DNA from: JAABSP01 sp011390135
GTDB lineage: Bacteria; Desulfobacterota; Desulfobacteria; Desulfobacterales; JAABSP01
NCBI GenBank assembly: GCA_011390135.1
Contig: JAABSZ010000003.1
Coordinates: 1-64,000, forward strand
Length of the DNA stretch: 64,000 nucleotides
Direction: 5' to 3'
The notes under the pieces: model-generated
Databases searched by the model: none
Told to the model about the DNA's origin: nothing
What the model saw: only the letters and a program-made list of their open reading frames with translations
Shown: piece by piece, positions 31,823 through 41,227 of the stretch
How positions within the stretch are numbered: position 1 is the first letter of the stretch
How the letters are laid out: each line of letters starts with the position of its first letter
Position numbers and translations under genes: made by a program

Positions 31823-32064
31823 CTGTTATCTCTATCTTCTCTGATTAGCGCAGATGGTGATGGCAATCCAGTAGTATCGATCCCCAGTCCATTGAAAGAT
31901 TCTAATAGTTTTCTACGACGAGTTTGGTTGTCGAGTCGATTTTCAATCCCTTCTTTAAGAAGGACTATTGTTTCCTGAGCCAAGCTTCTGTGTTCTTTTT
32001 TTGAAAGATAATTCAATTTATTATAAAGCTCTTGTGGTAAATCCCTTACTTGCAATGTGGGCAT
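31819..32064 (-). CDS. VapB-like antitoxin (ribbon-helix-helix)
   Basis: An 81-residue protein. The first 45 residues (MPTLQVRDLPQELYNKLNYL then KKEHRSLAQETIVLLKEGI) form a ribbon-helix-helix DNA-binding domain of the FitA/Arc kind; the C-terminal part should bind the toxin. GGAGGGGAT precedes the ATG. Forms an intact pair with the PIN toxin. Confidence 0.78.
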   Translation of the reverse strand: MPTLQVRDLPQELYNKLNYLSKKEHRSLAQETIVLLKEGIENRLDNQTRRRKLLESFNGLGIDTTGLPSPSALIREDRDNR

Positions 32065-32373
32065 ATCCCCTCCTTTATCTTTGAATGCATGTATTTTGCA
32101 GCTTTTTTTGCATGAACGTCAAGGTTTTATTTATTCAAAGGGTCATTCGAATGACAAGCTCACCGGTTTCCAAAAGCGGAGTGAAACTGAGCTTTTGCAA
32201 ATCCGGTGGAGCGATTTGTTCAAGTAAGCCGCTCAGCGGCAGAAAAAAAAGCGTCGTCAATCTTTTGAACTTCTATTTCCAGGTATTTCCCTGATCTACA
32301 ATTGAGATATATGACACAATACTTCTATGGGCAGACATTGCCCTCCAGACGAACCTCATTGAAGGAGAGGTAT
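32065..32373. other. Gene-free stretch
   Basis: No convincing gene on either strand. It lies between the VapBC pair and the integrase remnant and contains only short frames. It may hold the promoter of the VapBC pair; no clear boxes seen. Confidence 0.4.
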
Positions 32374-32660
32374 TATGTCAAAGACATTACAAACGCCCTG
32401 GAACAATTAGACCATCGACGCCCTTCAACTGGCCCGAGAATGAGCGGCAGCACTCAGGAATGCTACGCCCGTGCTGTCAAGCTCATCGAAATTTTGGAAA
32501 AGACCCCCGACAGATCACGGAAGAGCAGCTTCAGGAATATTTTCTCTTCCGCCGAAATGTCACCAAATGGTCGCCCAGAACGCTTAAAATCTGCTGCTGT
32601 GGCCTGAAGTTCTTCTTCATCAAAGTGCTCCGGCGGGGCCGGTATCTTTTTCAACAGGGA
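32374..32660 (+). pseudogene. Frameshifted N-terminal fragment of a tyrosine recombinase
   Basis: One frame reads STQECYARAVKLIEILEKTP (from about 32440), and a shifted frame continues ITEEQLQEYFLFRRNVTKWS then LKICCCGLKFFFIKVLRR (to about 32640). Together they match the N-terminal SAM-like domain of phage/IS-type integrases (pattern TQECYVRAVRQ, PDQITEEELRQYF, CGIKFFYEHTL). The catalytic domain is absent and stop codons interrupt the start. A decayed mobile-element gene. Confidence 0.6.
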
Positions 32661-33065
32661 GACATGCTGATCTCTCAAGTTCCCGGGCTGCCCACATGAT
32701 TGCATGCTCTGGTCTAAGATTACGGTGGAGACCCGTATGCTTGCTATTTCGCACCCGGGTCTGCTGCCTTCCGCTACGGATAAAGCGTCGGCTTTCCCCT
32801 CCGATTGTCCGGAAGGTTATCCTGATGTCCACAACTATACCCATTTAGGGACTAAATACAAAGCCTGAAATCTCGCTCCATCCGGCTTCGGACTCCCGTT
32901 GCCGGGTTTGCCCTAAAATTTCGCTTCCGGCCTGCCGGCTACGCTTTTACCGGGTGGGACTTGCGCTTCCACGCTCACCCACTGGGAAACATTACCGCAT
33001 TTCAGGAATCTTCGCTCCTTTCCAACGGTCTGAGTTTAACTTGACACAAATCCTTATGGGTTAGC
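32661..33065. other. Gene-free stretch of mixed composition
   Basis: GC-richer than its surroundings, with several short inverted segments (for example cgttgccggg and ccggcctgccggctac) that could fold. It has no long frame with protein-like text. It looks like non-coding remains of a mobile element next to the integrase fragment; a retro-element or intron remnant is possible but I see no diagnostic domain. Confidence 0.4.
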
Positions 33066-33317
33066 CTATACAGAAAATACTCCTGCAAAGTCCAAAATTG
33101 GAATTCTGACTTCCCTTACTATCCGCTTCTTTTCAACAATAGCTTTTTCAATATATTTAGATACTTCTGCTTTGAAGAATTTTTCTCCGCACTGCACACA
33201 TATTCCTGTCGGAATATTTTCCAATATGTATAATTCTGAGGACTTCCGATAGTCAATCGTCGCCGATTTTTCAATTATTTCTCCACCGCAATAATAACAG
33301 TCTCCGTAAGGGTACAT
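33066..33317 (-). CDS. YgiT-type zinc-finger antitoxin (MqsA N-terminal family)
   Basis: An 83-residue protein. Two zinc knuckles, CYYCGG (residues 7-12) and CVQCGEKFF (about 40-48), separated by a strand-rich segment, then a helix (VSKYIEKAIVEKKRIV). This is the short YgiT-type zinc-finger form that pairs with DUF4258 toxins. It begins 2 bp after the toxin gene stop region with a GAGG upstream, giving the toxin-first order usual for MqsRA-like modules. Confidence 0.75.
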   Translation of the reverse strand: MYPYGDCYYCGGEIIEKSATIDYRKSSELYILENIPTGICVQCGEKFFKAEVSKYIEKAIVEKKRIVREVRIPILDFAGVFSV

Positions 33318-33319
33318 AA

Positions 33320-33628
33320 TTACCTCCTTCTTCTCGTTCTTTCATCAGTCCATTTAGGTGGTTGTGGGATATAAACTGTGATTATCACAGCCCACCGATG
33401 TTTGTTACAGCCGCAGACTATATGAACAGGCTGTTTTCCAGAATATCCCAGGATGAGGCAGCATTCACCTCTTCCTGTGTCAGAATAGTTTTCCAATATC
33501 TCTCCGTTTAGAATTGCGCTTTCAATATCTTTTATTTCAAGACGATCATTTTTTCTCTCATTTTCGGCGTGCTGAGAAAAAATATATTCATTGACTTTTA
33601 TTTTCTCTTTTATTTTAAGAATATCCAC
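33320..33628 (-). CDS. DUF4258-family toxin
   Basis: About 102 residues. The pattern YIFSQHAENERKNDRLEIKDI, then NGEILENYSDTGRGECCLIL and HIVCGCNKHRWAVIITVY, is the DUF4258 fold (RelE/MqsR-like beta sheet, with the His of FSQHA and the C-terminal strand). I place the start at the GTG at 33628, with AAAGG about ten bases upstream; a TTG at 33637 is also in frame. With the following zinc-finger gene it forms a type II toxin-antitoxin module. Confidence 0.7.
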   Translation of the reverse strand: MDILKIKEKIKVNEYIFSQHAENERKNDRLEIKDIESAILNGEILENYSDTGRGECCLILGYSGKQPVHIVCGCNKHRWAVIITVYIPQPPKWTDERTRRRR

Positions 33629-33726
33629 TAATGCCAAGCCTTTTGTTCACTGCTCTCTATTACAATGGGTTTCTTTTTCAACCTGGGGAAGCATTAAGTT
33701 TCTCCTTTCCGGGCTTCTTGAAAAAT

Positions 33727-33791
33727 GGATAGAATCCGACCCCTTTCAAGTCTGAAGCAGACTTGTTTTGTAAACGGGGTCGGTTCTATCC
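33727..33791 (-). terminator. Long two-tier hairpin behind the type III RM operon
   Basis: Outer arms of about 16 bp (ggatagaatccgacccc, 33727-33743; ggggtcggttctatcc, 33776-33791, one bulge) enclose an inner perfect caagtct/agacttg hairpin. On the minus strand cattttt follows. It lies 30 bp past the res stop codon, so termination is the likely role. Confidence 0.6.
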
Positions 33792-33820
33792 CGATGGGTT
33801 TATGTGCTTTGTCCGATATT

Positions 33821-36373
33821 CTATTCATTTAGCACAGCTTCTAATGTTGTCTTAAATTCATTTTCGTTTGCATTGTTATAGAACGGAACTCCGGTTATCA
33901 AATACTTATCTGTGTCGATTTTGATACTCTTTTTTTCCTCACGGATTTCTTTTAAAAATTCCTCTTTCCATTTGTCGTGAGCAACCAGATGATTCCCTTT
34001 CGGTTCAATGAATACCTGATATGTCAGTTCTTTGCCTTTTTTCTGTTTGCAGAATAAAATGAAGTCCGGTTCAAAGGCCCGACCTGATTTGTCTATGATT
34101 TTTACTTCTCGTTCGTTACGGATGAGATAAATATTTTTGAATTTCTTGTCCAAATGATCAAAACGTCTGGCAAACATTTTCACAAATTCTTTTTCTTCGC
34201 TTGTTCCGTAATTGGCATTGTATACATACCACTTAGGTTCACTCACAACATCAAACTGCCCATCTGCCCGCTCACTGTCTTTGTAAACTTTAATCTCTTT
34301 ATCTTTAAATACATCATGGATGTATTCCTTAAAATAGTCTGAGCCTTCGTATTCGGTCAGGTTGGATTTAATTTCGCTTTCTATGCTTTGCAACAAACCT
34401 TGAATAACCATTAAATAATCAAAATTGGTTATTTCTTCCAATCTTGTTTTTGTTCCGTTGAATGTAATTTCCAACCCGCCTAAAAAATCATTACTTACAA
34501 TGAAATTCGATAAGGATTCGACATTGGGAAAATACCGTTCTAAGCTGTCAAAGTAGTAAAATGGGTTTTGGGTTAATCCATAGCGAATGATGTGTCTTGG
34601 AATAACTGAAACAGATATATCTTTTTGCAAAATCTTCCCTGTGTCTCCGTTTTCTTCTTCTTTGGTAAACATTCCTGACATTTTTCCAATGCCTGAAGAA
34701 AGGGTGTGGCTGAAATTTCGTTTTGCAACACCTAAGTCTGCAAATGATCTTACATTATCATAGCTCTTTTCCACTTTTTTATTGTAAACTACTTTACCAG
34801 TTTTGTAAAAATTGGTTTTCTTGAATTCGAGTTTGAGCGTAAGCTGTTTGGTTTCCAGATTGTCTTCGTCTTCGTAAATGCCTGTATCCATAAGCGCCTG
34901 TTTCAATTCTGAAATATATCGGCTATCTTCTTTGGTGTGGTAATACAGTTCTTCAAGAATTTTCAAATTATTGGCGGTATCATCATCAAATTTTCGGGTG
35001 TATTTGTCCTGACCTTCCTCTAAAGCAAATGGAAAGTACCTTGCGCCCCTACCCACCAATTGCGCTTCTGAAATAGTTGTCTTTCCGGGTTTTCCAGCCT
35101 TGCCGTCCCGCCCTTCATACAAACGGACAATATCAAACAAGTTCAGCACATCCCAACCTTCATTGAGTTTCTGAACGGCAAAAACGGCACGTATCGGGTT
35201 ATTTTCATCTTCCAACGTGTTCAGGCGGATTTGATTGAGTTCAGCTTCTTTATCGTTATTGGCACTGATACAGTAATCTTCTCTAAAGTTGGATTTAATG
35301 CGTTTGGCAATTTCGGAAGACGATAATCCTTTGGCTTCAAAAAAGGCAAAGGCTTTTTGCACAACTGAAACGGTGGATGTTTTCTGAATTTGCTCCACCA
35401 TTTCAGCCGAAAAATCATCTATCAGATGATGAAATCTTTCTTTGTTTTCTTCTGATTCTTTGATGGTTCGTTTGGCTTTGAAAAGGATGACCGGCTTTAA
35501 ATTGATATTATGTTCGGTAGCCAATTCCTGACGGTATAAATTCAAAATCAACGCCTGAATGATGCGGTCTTGTTCGTCATACAAAGAACGGATAAGATTA
35601 ATTTCTTTGGAATACTTGTCAATTCTGAATTGAGACAAATCGTATTTGTAAATAACCTTGTCTTTGTACTTCTCGGTGATTTGTCGGCTATCATAATCCA
35701 ATGTAGCGGTAAACTCCAAAAGCAGATTTTCAAAATTCTGCTGCAGCAGTTCCATTACCGTACCTTCCCAACTGCCAAACAGGTCTCCGTTTTTTTTTGT
35801 GCCGGAACTTAAATGGTGCGCTTCATCAGCTATTAAAATTATTTTACGACTTTCAAAATCTTCGTAGGTGATACTGTTTTCTTTGGTATTGTTCAGGTCA
35901 ATGTGTAATTGCTGAATAGTGGTAAACTTGATATTGATGTTCTCGTTATCAGCTTCCTCAAAATTTGCCACTTCTTTAATCAGTACCTCTTTACGGTCCA
36001 CTACAATTTTATTGCTGAACAAGTATTTGCTTGCCTGCGGGTTAAGAAAATTATCTTTGGTTTTGTTGATGATGTTGTTGCTGTTCACAAAAAACAGAAA
36101 GCTACGGTAGCCTTTTTCAAACAAATAGAGCATCAAGCCCGCCATTATCAAGGTCTTTCCGCTTCCGGTCGCCATATTATAAAGCAGATGAATCGGTTTT
36201 TTTGGCTTTCCCTCAAAGTCTTCCGTGGCTACATAAATATGGCGTTTGAAGGCTTCTGTCTGATAGGGGCGAATGTCAAACTTGAGATTGTCGGTAATGT
36301 AATTGGGTATGTCAACATGAGCCAATTCCTTACGGGCAAACGGATTATCAAACATATTGTGCAAATACGCCAT
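33821..36373 (-). CDS. Type III restriction enzyme, Res subunit
   Basis: An 850-residue superfamily 2 helicase-nuclease. Motif I ATGSGKT (about residues 66-72), motif II ADEAHH, later helicase motifs including VFAVQKLNEGWDVLNLFDIVRLYE and SEAQLVGRGARYF. Near the C-terminus EPDFILF and QVFIEPKGNH form a PD-ExK nuclease site. With Mod it makes the ATP-dependent type III complex that cuts DNA at paired head-to-head sites. It starts 6 bp after mod. GC content is far lower than the flanks and there is little Shine-Dalgarno sequence, signs of horizontal transfer, possibly from Bacteroidota (inferred). Confidence 0.9.
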   Translation of the reverse strand: MAYLHNMFDNPFARKELAHVDIPNYITDNLKFDIRPYQTEAFKRHIYVATEDFEGKPKKPIHLLYNMATGSGKTLIMAGLMLYLFEKGYRSFLFFVNSNNIINKTKDNFLNPQASKYLFSNKIVVDRKEVLIKEVANFEEADNENINIKFTTIQQLHIDLNNTKENSITYEDFESRKIILIADEAHHLSSGTKKNGDLFGSWEGTVMELLQQNFENLLLEFTATLDYDSRQITEKYKDKVIYKYDLSQFRIDKYSKEINLIRSLYDEQDRIIQALILNLYRQELATEHNINLKPVILFKAKRTIKESEENKERFHHLIDDFSAEMVEQIQKTSTVSVVQKAFAFFEAKGLSSSEIAKRIKSNFREDYCISANNDKEAELNQIRLNTLEDENNPIRAVFAVQKLNEGWDVLNLFDIVRLYEGRDGKAGKPGKTTISEAQLVGRGARYFPFALEEGQDKYTRKFDDDTANNLKILEELYYHTKEDSRYISELKQALMDTGIYEDEDNLETKQLTLKLEFKKTNFYKTGKVVYNKKVEKSYDNVRSFADLGVAKRNFSHTLSSGIGKMSGMFTKEEENGDTGKILQKDISVSVIPRHIIRYGLTQNPFYYFDSLERYFPNVESLSNFIVSNDFLGGLEITFNGTKTRLEEITNFDYLMVIQGLLQSIESEIKSNLTEYEGSDYFKEYIHDVFKDKEIKVYKDSERADGQFDVVSEPKWYVYNANYGTSEEKEFVKMFARRFDHLDKKFKNIYLIRNEREVKIIDKSGRAFEPDFILFCKQKKGKELTYQVFIEPKGNHLVAHDKWKEEFLKEIREEKKSIKIDTDKYLITGVPFYNNANENEFKTTLEAVLNE

Positions 36374-36379
36374 AATGTC

Positions 36380-38356
36380 CTACTTTCCGAGTTGGTAAAA
36401 ATCTTTGGTTACTTGCTTTTCCTCAACCGTGCAGGCAAAGTCTTTATCGTTGAGTGAAGAAAGGTTTACATAGAGTTGGTTTTTGTCCAGTATTTCGCAA
36501 AGATGCTGTTTCTGTTCTTTCAGCGAAAGGGCTTTGAATTCTTCTATGTGTTCTTCCTGCTTTTTGATGTCCACATTGTAGTTCAGGAATGATTTGGCTT
36601 TCATCTGTTTCCAAATTTGCAAAAGTGTTCCAGAGTCTTTGGCTGATTCAATCTGCTCGATAAAAGTTTGGTTGTATTTTTTGAGTTCGAGATAAACAAA
36701 TTCGCCACCACCTTGCCAATTAACAAATTTTGAAATTCCACCTTGCTCACCATCAATAACTTTTTTGAGCCTTTCCACCGCCACAGTTTCTACATAATCC
36801 ATTTGCTCAATGCCTATGTATTGGCGGTTCATTTTATGGGCAACTGCAGCAGTGGTGCCACTGCCTAAAAAGAAATCCAAAACAATATCATCTTCATTGG
36901 TAGAGTATTCTAATATTCTCTGAAGAAGAAGTTCATTTTTGGGATAGTCAAACTTTTTTTCCCCAAATAGGGCAACCATCTCATCCGTACCTACTTTGTT
37001 AAATGTTTCTGTACCAAGTAATTCATTCTTTACTTTATTCAAAAAGTCGGAGGAAATATAGGTCTTGTCAAAATCTTCACCATTCTTTTCAATTTCTTCA
37101 GATTTGAAAATGCGCATTGCAGGAATGGTAATCTTCAAAAAATCATAATCACCAGGAAAAACAATTTTACCCTTTCTGTAAAATTCTTCGAAAGTTTCAA
37201 CTGTTACACTCCAACATCTATTAGGGTTCACAGGATATTCATCCCCATTTTTAGGGTTAACCATTGTGAAGTTCGAATTAGGTCTTTCAATTATTGACCT
37301 TTGTGTAGTCAAATCTGAAAGCCTCCATTCATCATTAGGATAATCATCACTCTTTTGATACCTTCGCTCAATAGCTCTTTTGAAAAGTTGTGTTGCTTTT
37401 GATGCTAACTTAGTATAAACAAGCATCCAATCAAAATCCTGAGAAAGTTTCCACGGTACATCCGATTTACCGCTTCGTGTTTTTCTTGGTATAGTTGCAA
37501 TAAACCTATCTCTTCCAAAAACTTCGTCAGCAACAATTTTTAAATAATGCAACTCCTGGTCTCCAATATGTATGAAAATGACACCTTCTTTACTTAACAA
37601 TTCTTTTGCAGCATAAAGTCTGTTTTTTATGAAAGTAAGCCAAGAAGAATGATTGAAACTGTCATTGTATTTGAAACTATCAGAATCACTATTATAAGGC
37701 GGGTCTATGTAAATCAGTTTTACTTTTCCGGAAAATTTTTCTCTCAACGTGTGCAAAGCTAAAAGGTTGTTGCCTTTTATAATCAGGTTGTCGGTTATAG
37801 TGCCGTTTTCGTTTCGGTTAAATTGGTCAAGTGGTTTTTCTCCGTCCTTGTCAATTCGTTTGGCGTTGGTTAAAACTTTCGGCTCTAAAAGTTGGGTAAT
37901 TTCATCCTGAACCAGAATTTCATTGAAGAAAATTTCTTCTCGTTTGTCTTCTTCACGGCTTTGTCCGCCTTCCAGAATGCAGTCTTTAAAAGGCCATACC
38001 AAAGCCACTTCGTTGCGTTGTTTCAGGTATTTGCCGTCAATGGTCAGTCCAACCTTGTTTTTGTATTGGGTGTAGCTGTCATTCAGATAGTTTTTCTGCT
38101 CCAAAAACTGCACAAACAAGTTTTGGTTAAAAACCAATGTGCCTTTCACGTCCACAAAGAATTTCTCTTTCAACTTTTGATTGTCCAATAGCAATTCAAT
38201 CAATTCGGCATCACAGTTTTGCGCTTTATGTATCACTACCCACTTTTTTAATTCGCCATTGTCCGTCACAAAATTGGGTTCGTTTTTGAGTTGATTTTCT
38301 AATGTTTTGTAAAGTTTCATATCTTCCTTATATTGTTTCGAGACTGATTTAGGCAT
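36380..38356 (-). CDS. Type III DNA methyltransferase, Mod subunit
   Basis: A 658-residue adenine-N6 methyltransferase of the beta class: catalytic motif IV LIYIDPPYNSDSDSFKY (about 216-232) precedes the SAM-binding motif I DFFLGSGTTAAVAHKMNRQY (about 493-512). The region between holds the target recognition part. It modifies one strand of the recognition site and is required for Res activity. The ATG at 38356 has no recognisable ribosome binding site. AT-rich, foreign composition, with res directly behind. Confidence 0.9.
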   Translation of the reverse strand: MPKSVSKQYKEDMKLYKTLENQLKNEPNFVTDNGELKKWVVIHKAQNCDAELIELLLDNQKLKEKFFVDVKGTLVFNQNLFVQFLEQKNYLNDSYTQYKNKVGLTIDGKYLKQRNEVALVWPFKDCILEGGQSREEDKREEIFFNEILVQDEITQLLEPKVLTNAKRIDKDGEKPLDQFNRNENGTITDNLIIKGNNLLALHTLREKFSGKVKLIYIDPPYNSDSDSFKYNDSFNHSSWLTFIKNRLYAAKELLSKEGVIFIHIGDQELHYLKIVADEVFGRDRFIATIPRKTRSGKSDVPWKLSQDFDWMLVYTKLASKATQLFKRAIERRYQKSDDYPNDEWRLSDLTTQRSIIERPNSNFTMVNPKNGDEYPVNPNRCWSVTVETFEEFYRKGKIVFPGDYDFLKITIPAMRIFKSEEIEKNGEDFDKTYISSDFLNKVKNELLGTETFNKVGTDEMVALFGEKKFDYPKNELLLQRILEYSTNEDDIVLDFFLGSGTTAAVAHKMNRQYIGIEQMDYVETVAVERLKKVIDGEQGGISKFVNWQGGGEFVYLELKKYNQTFIEQIESAKDSGTLLQIWKQMKAKSFLNYNVDIKKQEEHIEEFKALSLKEQKQHLCEILDKNQLYVNLSSLNDKDFACTVEEKQVTKDFYQLGK

Positions 38357-38506
38357 ATAACCAGTGCTTATGCGGTTTTCCGGCTAATATCGGGCCGCAT
38401 CAAATTCCCGCTCAGAATATCAGAATTCCGGAAGAGAAATCACCTGTAAAATATTTTTTTAACACATTGAAATTATAGAATCAAAGCTCGATTTCCCTAT
38501 AGGATA

Positions 38507-38752
38507 TCAATGTCGGCCAATATGATACCGGAGCTTTTCCCCCACCCCATTGAGTTCCTTTCGAAAAGACCGGTTCTCACCTTCATGGCCGGATAGACCG
38601 TGGAAGTTATTCGGGGGATAGTTGAGCTGCATGGGCCAGGTGATCCTGGCCGCGGACGTTCCGGAAAGGATACCGGTAAATGCGCCGCCAAGGGTCAGGA
38701 TCATGGCCAGTGGGATGATCAGGGGCATCGTCTTCATGGATCGTCTTTTCAT
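38507..38752 (-). CDS. Small exported or membrane protein
   Basis: An 81-residue protein starting MKRRSMKTMPLIIPLAMILT, a signal peptide or single membrane segment (to about residue 32), then a polar region (WPMQLNYPPNNFHGL, SFRKELNGVGEKL). No family recognised. TAGGTGAGC precedes the ATG at 38752, and a strong promoter lies upstream, so it is probably real. It sits at the right border of the AT-rich island. Confidence 0.55.
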   Translation of the reverse strand: MKRRSMKTMPLIIPLAMILTLGGAFTGILSGTSAARITWPMQLNYPPNNFHGLSGHEGENRSFRKELNGVGEKLRYHIGRH

Positions 38753-38792
38753 GCTCACCTACGGACAGGGATTGAAAAAATAAAAGTTCTTC

Positions 38793-38824
38793 ATTATATA
38801 AATAAAATCCGGAAGAAATGTCAA
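38793..38824 (-). promoter_or_regulatory. Strong promoter of the small exported-protein gene
   Basis: On the minus strand TTGACA (38824-38819) and, 18-20 bp on, ttatataat containing TATAAT (38798-38793). Confidence 0.6.
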
Positions 38825-38862
38825 GCTGTTGATTTCCCGATTTTTCCCGATTATCCCGATCC

Positions 38863-39825
38863 CTAGGATTTGTTCCGGCCCATCATCCCCATATAGATGG
38901 CTGCAAGCGCGACCATCACCCCCATCCAGTTGAGCCATCCGGTGGGTCTTTGAAAGAATAGAACGTCCCAGACAAAGGCGAGAGCGGGCTGTAGCAGAAG
39001 GATCAGCCCGGAATGGGAGGCCCGGATGGCCGGCAGCGCGTTGGTGATTAGAATCCAGCCGATCCCCTGGCTGAAAAGGGCGAGGATCAGCAGGGAGATC
39101 AGGGTCTGAAGATCGGGGATGGCAAAGGAAAGGCCGCTTGCGCCGATCTCCGCGCCCAGAAAGAGCGACGTGGTGAAGGAGACCATCATGATCACATAGA
39201 AAAAGGAGAAGCCGCCCTGATTTTGATCCGACTGGTTCCGATCAGATTGGTTCCGATCAGACTGGTTTTGGTCCGACTGGAGCTTTCTGAGCAGCAGGAT
39301 GAAGCCGGCGTAGCACGCGGCCGCGGCCAGGCCATAATAGATCCCGGTCCGGTAGAGATCCTTCAGAGGAGGGCCGCCGATCCCCACGATCATGAAAAGG
39401 CCGCAAAATGCCAGGGGGATGGAGAGGGCAAAGAGAAGGCTCACCCGCTCTTTCAGGAAGATGATCCCGAAGCCGGTGAGGATAAAGACCTGGAAATTGG
39501 CCAGAATGGTGGAAAGCCCGGGCCCTATATAGTGGATGCTGTGGTGGTAGAAGCCGAGATCCAGGGCGAAGACGAACCCGCAGACAAGGCCGATGGCCAG
39601 ATGGCGAAAGCCGTAGAACCGGATCTCTTTTCGATAGAGGGCCGGTATCAGCAGGATCAATCCGCCGAAGAAGACCCGGTAGAAGGCCGAAGTCATGGGC
39701 GGGATGTGGGTCAGCTTCACCCAGACCCCGGAGAAGCTGATCATCACCGCGCCCATGAGAAGGTGGAGCACGGCTCGCCGGGCTGCGCTGTCCGGTTCGG
39801 TTCGCAAAGGAATTGGTGCTGGCAT
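38863..39825 (-). CDS. EamA/DMT-family transporter
   Basis: A 320-residue membrane protein with ten predicted helices in two halves, each of EamA type (first half LLMGAVMISFSGVWVKLTHIPPMTSAFYRVFFGG; second half ending RPTGWLNWMGVMVALAAIYMGM). The central loop between the halves carries a hydrophilic repeat, SDQNQSDRNQSDRNQSDQNQ, encoded by 15-bp units at 39225-39280. Exports or imports a small metabolite; substrate unknown. It is upstream of, and on the same strand as, the small exported protein. Confidence 0.85.
   Translation of the reverse strand: MPAPIPLRTEPDSAARRAVLHLLMGAVMISFSGVWVKLTHIPPMTSAFYRVFFGGLILLIPALYRKEIRFYGFRHLAIGLVCGFVFALDLGFYHHSIHYIGPGLSTILANFQVFILTGFGIIFLKERVSLLFALSIPLAFCGLFMIVGIGGPPLKDLYRTGIYYGLAAAACYAGFILLLRKLQSDQNQSDRNQSDRNQSDQNQGGFSFFYVIMMVSFTTSLFLGAEIGASGLSFAIPDLQTLISLLILALFSQGIGWILITNALPAIRASHSGLILLLQPALAFVWDVLFFQRPTGWLNWMGVMVALAAIYMGMMGRNKS
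39225..39280. repeat. 15-bp in-frame tandem repeat in the EamA transporter
   Basis: Units of the type gatcagattggttcc at 39225, 39240, 39255 and 39270. They encode SDRNQ/SDQNQ in the central loop. Confidence 0.85.
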
Positions 39826-40043
39826 AAACCTCTCTTTTCTGCGATAGTGAAAAAAAGACCGTCAACCGCTTCGATTATCGCAGCCCCTGCTCTCCTGTGC
39901 AACCTCTTTGAAACGGTAATAAATGTAACAGCCCCCCAAAAGAAGAATTTGCACTCGGCTGATGAACATGATACGATAATATCGAATGGGGAAAGGGCTT
40001 TCCGAAAAAAGGTGCGAACGCGGGAGATCCTCGAAAACACCAA

Positions 40044-40086
40044 TAAAAAAAGGGACCTGCCGATGCGATTTCGACCGTCCCTTTTA
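40044..40086 (-). terminator. Intrinsic terminator of tRNA-Arg
   Basis: On the minus strand aagggac and gtccctt arms, followed by seven T; 8 bp beyond the tRNA 3' end. Confidence 0.75.
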
Positions 40087-40093
40087 TTTTAAA

Positions 40094-40170
<77 letters not shown>

Positions 40171-40220
40171 TTAATTCATCCCCGTACATTAACACACCAA
40201 AAAATGAAAGTCCATAAAAA

Positions 40221-41216
40221 ATGGATCCAACAGAAGCAAATAAAGAACATAAAGATAAAAGCATCTACGATACTCTGGGCGGCGAAGCGGAGATCGACAA
40301 CCGCACCCCAAAGAAGAAGCGGCGGAACCGGGTCGATGACGACAAGGCGGTTGTCAAATTCGATCCGCTCCAGCGGTATCTGGCGGAGGTGAGCCGATAC
40401 CGGCTTCTCACCCGGGAGGAGGAGTGGGAGCTGGCCCGCCGGGTTCGGGAGGAGGGGGATCGGGACGCGGCCTATATGCTCGTCACCTCCAACCTCCGGC
40501 TGGTGGTCAAGATCGCGCTGGAGTTCCAGCGGGTCTGGATGCAGAACCTGCTCGATCTGGTTCAGGAGGGGAATATCGGCCTGATGCAGGCGGTGAAGAA
40601 GTTCGACCCCTACAAAAACGTCAAGTTCTCCTATTACGCCTCCTTCTGGATCAAGGCCTACATCCTGAAGTTCATCATGGACAACTGGCGACTGGTCAAG
40701 ATCGGCACCACCCAGGGCCAGCGGAAGCTCTTCTTTAAATTGAAAAAGGAGAAGCAGAGTCTGGTGGAGCAGGGTTTCGAGCCAAGGCCGAAGCTTCTGT
40801 CTGAACGGCTGGGGGTGACAGAGCAGGAGGTGGTGGATATGGACCTGCGGCTGGACAACTGGGATCTGTCGCTCGATGCACCGCTGAAGAGCGATTCCGA
40901 CACCGAGCGGATCGACATGCTCAAGACCCCGTCGGAGTCCGCGGAGGACCGGATCGCAAAAAAAGAGATGGATGTCCTGCTGCAGAACAAGATCGAAGCC
41001 TTCCGGGGGAGACTTACGGAGCGGGAGCTGGAGATCTTCAACCAGCGGATCTATTCCGACACTCCATCCACTCTCCAGGAGATCGGGGACCGGTACAGCA
41101 TCTCCCGGGAACGGGTCAGGCAGGTGGAGAAGAATATCGTCAAAAAGATGAGAGATTTCTTTAAAAAAGAGATGCTCGATTATAACGCCTATACCAAAGA
41201 GGAAGTTACGGAGTAA
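40221..41216 (+). CDS. rpoH: RNA polymerase sigma-32 factor
   Basis: A 331-residue sigma-70-family factor. Region 1.2 PLQRYLAEVSRYRLLTREEE, region 2 (NLRLVVKIALEF, DLVQEGNIGLMQAVKKFDP, FSYYASFWIKAYILKFIMDNWRLVK), then the RpoH box QRKLFFKLKKEK, which marks heat-shock sigma factors, and region 4 (STLQEIGDRYSISRERVRQVEKNIVKKM). A charged N-terminal extension of about 45 residues precedes region 1.2. Directs transcription of heat-shock genes. The TPR lipoprotein gene follows 11 bp on. Confidence 0.9.
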   Translation: MDPTEANKEHKDKSIYDTLGGEAEIDNRTPKKKRRNRVDDDKAVVKFDPLQRYLAEVSRYRLLTREEEWELARRVREEGDRDAAYMLVTSNLRLVVKIALEFQRVWMQNLLDLVQEGNIGLMQAVKKFDPYKNVKFSYYASFWIKAYILKFIMDNWRLVKIGTTQGQRKLFFKLKKEKQSLVEQGFEPRPKLLSERLGVTEQEVVDMDLRLDNWDLSLDAPLKSDSDTERIDMLKTPSESAEDRIAKKEMDVLLQNKIEAFRGRLTERELEIFNQRIYSDTPSTLQEIGDRYSISRERVRQVEKNIVKKMRDFFKKEMLDYNAYTKEEVTE

Positions 41217-41227
41217 AAGAGGTTACA

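Noticed and set aside
33727..33791. Miniature inverted-repeat transposable element
   Set aside because: No target duplication and no second copy; a U-run on the minus strand just behind res fits a terminator better.
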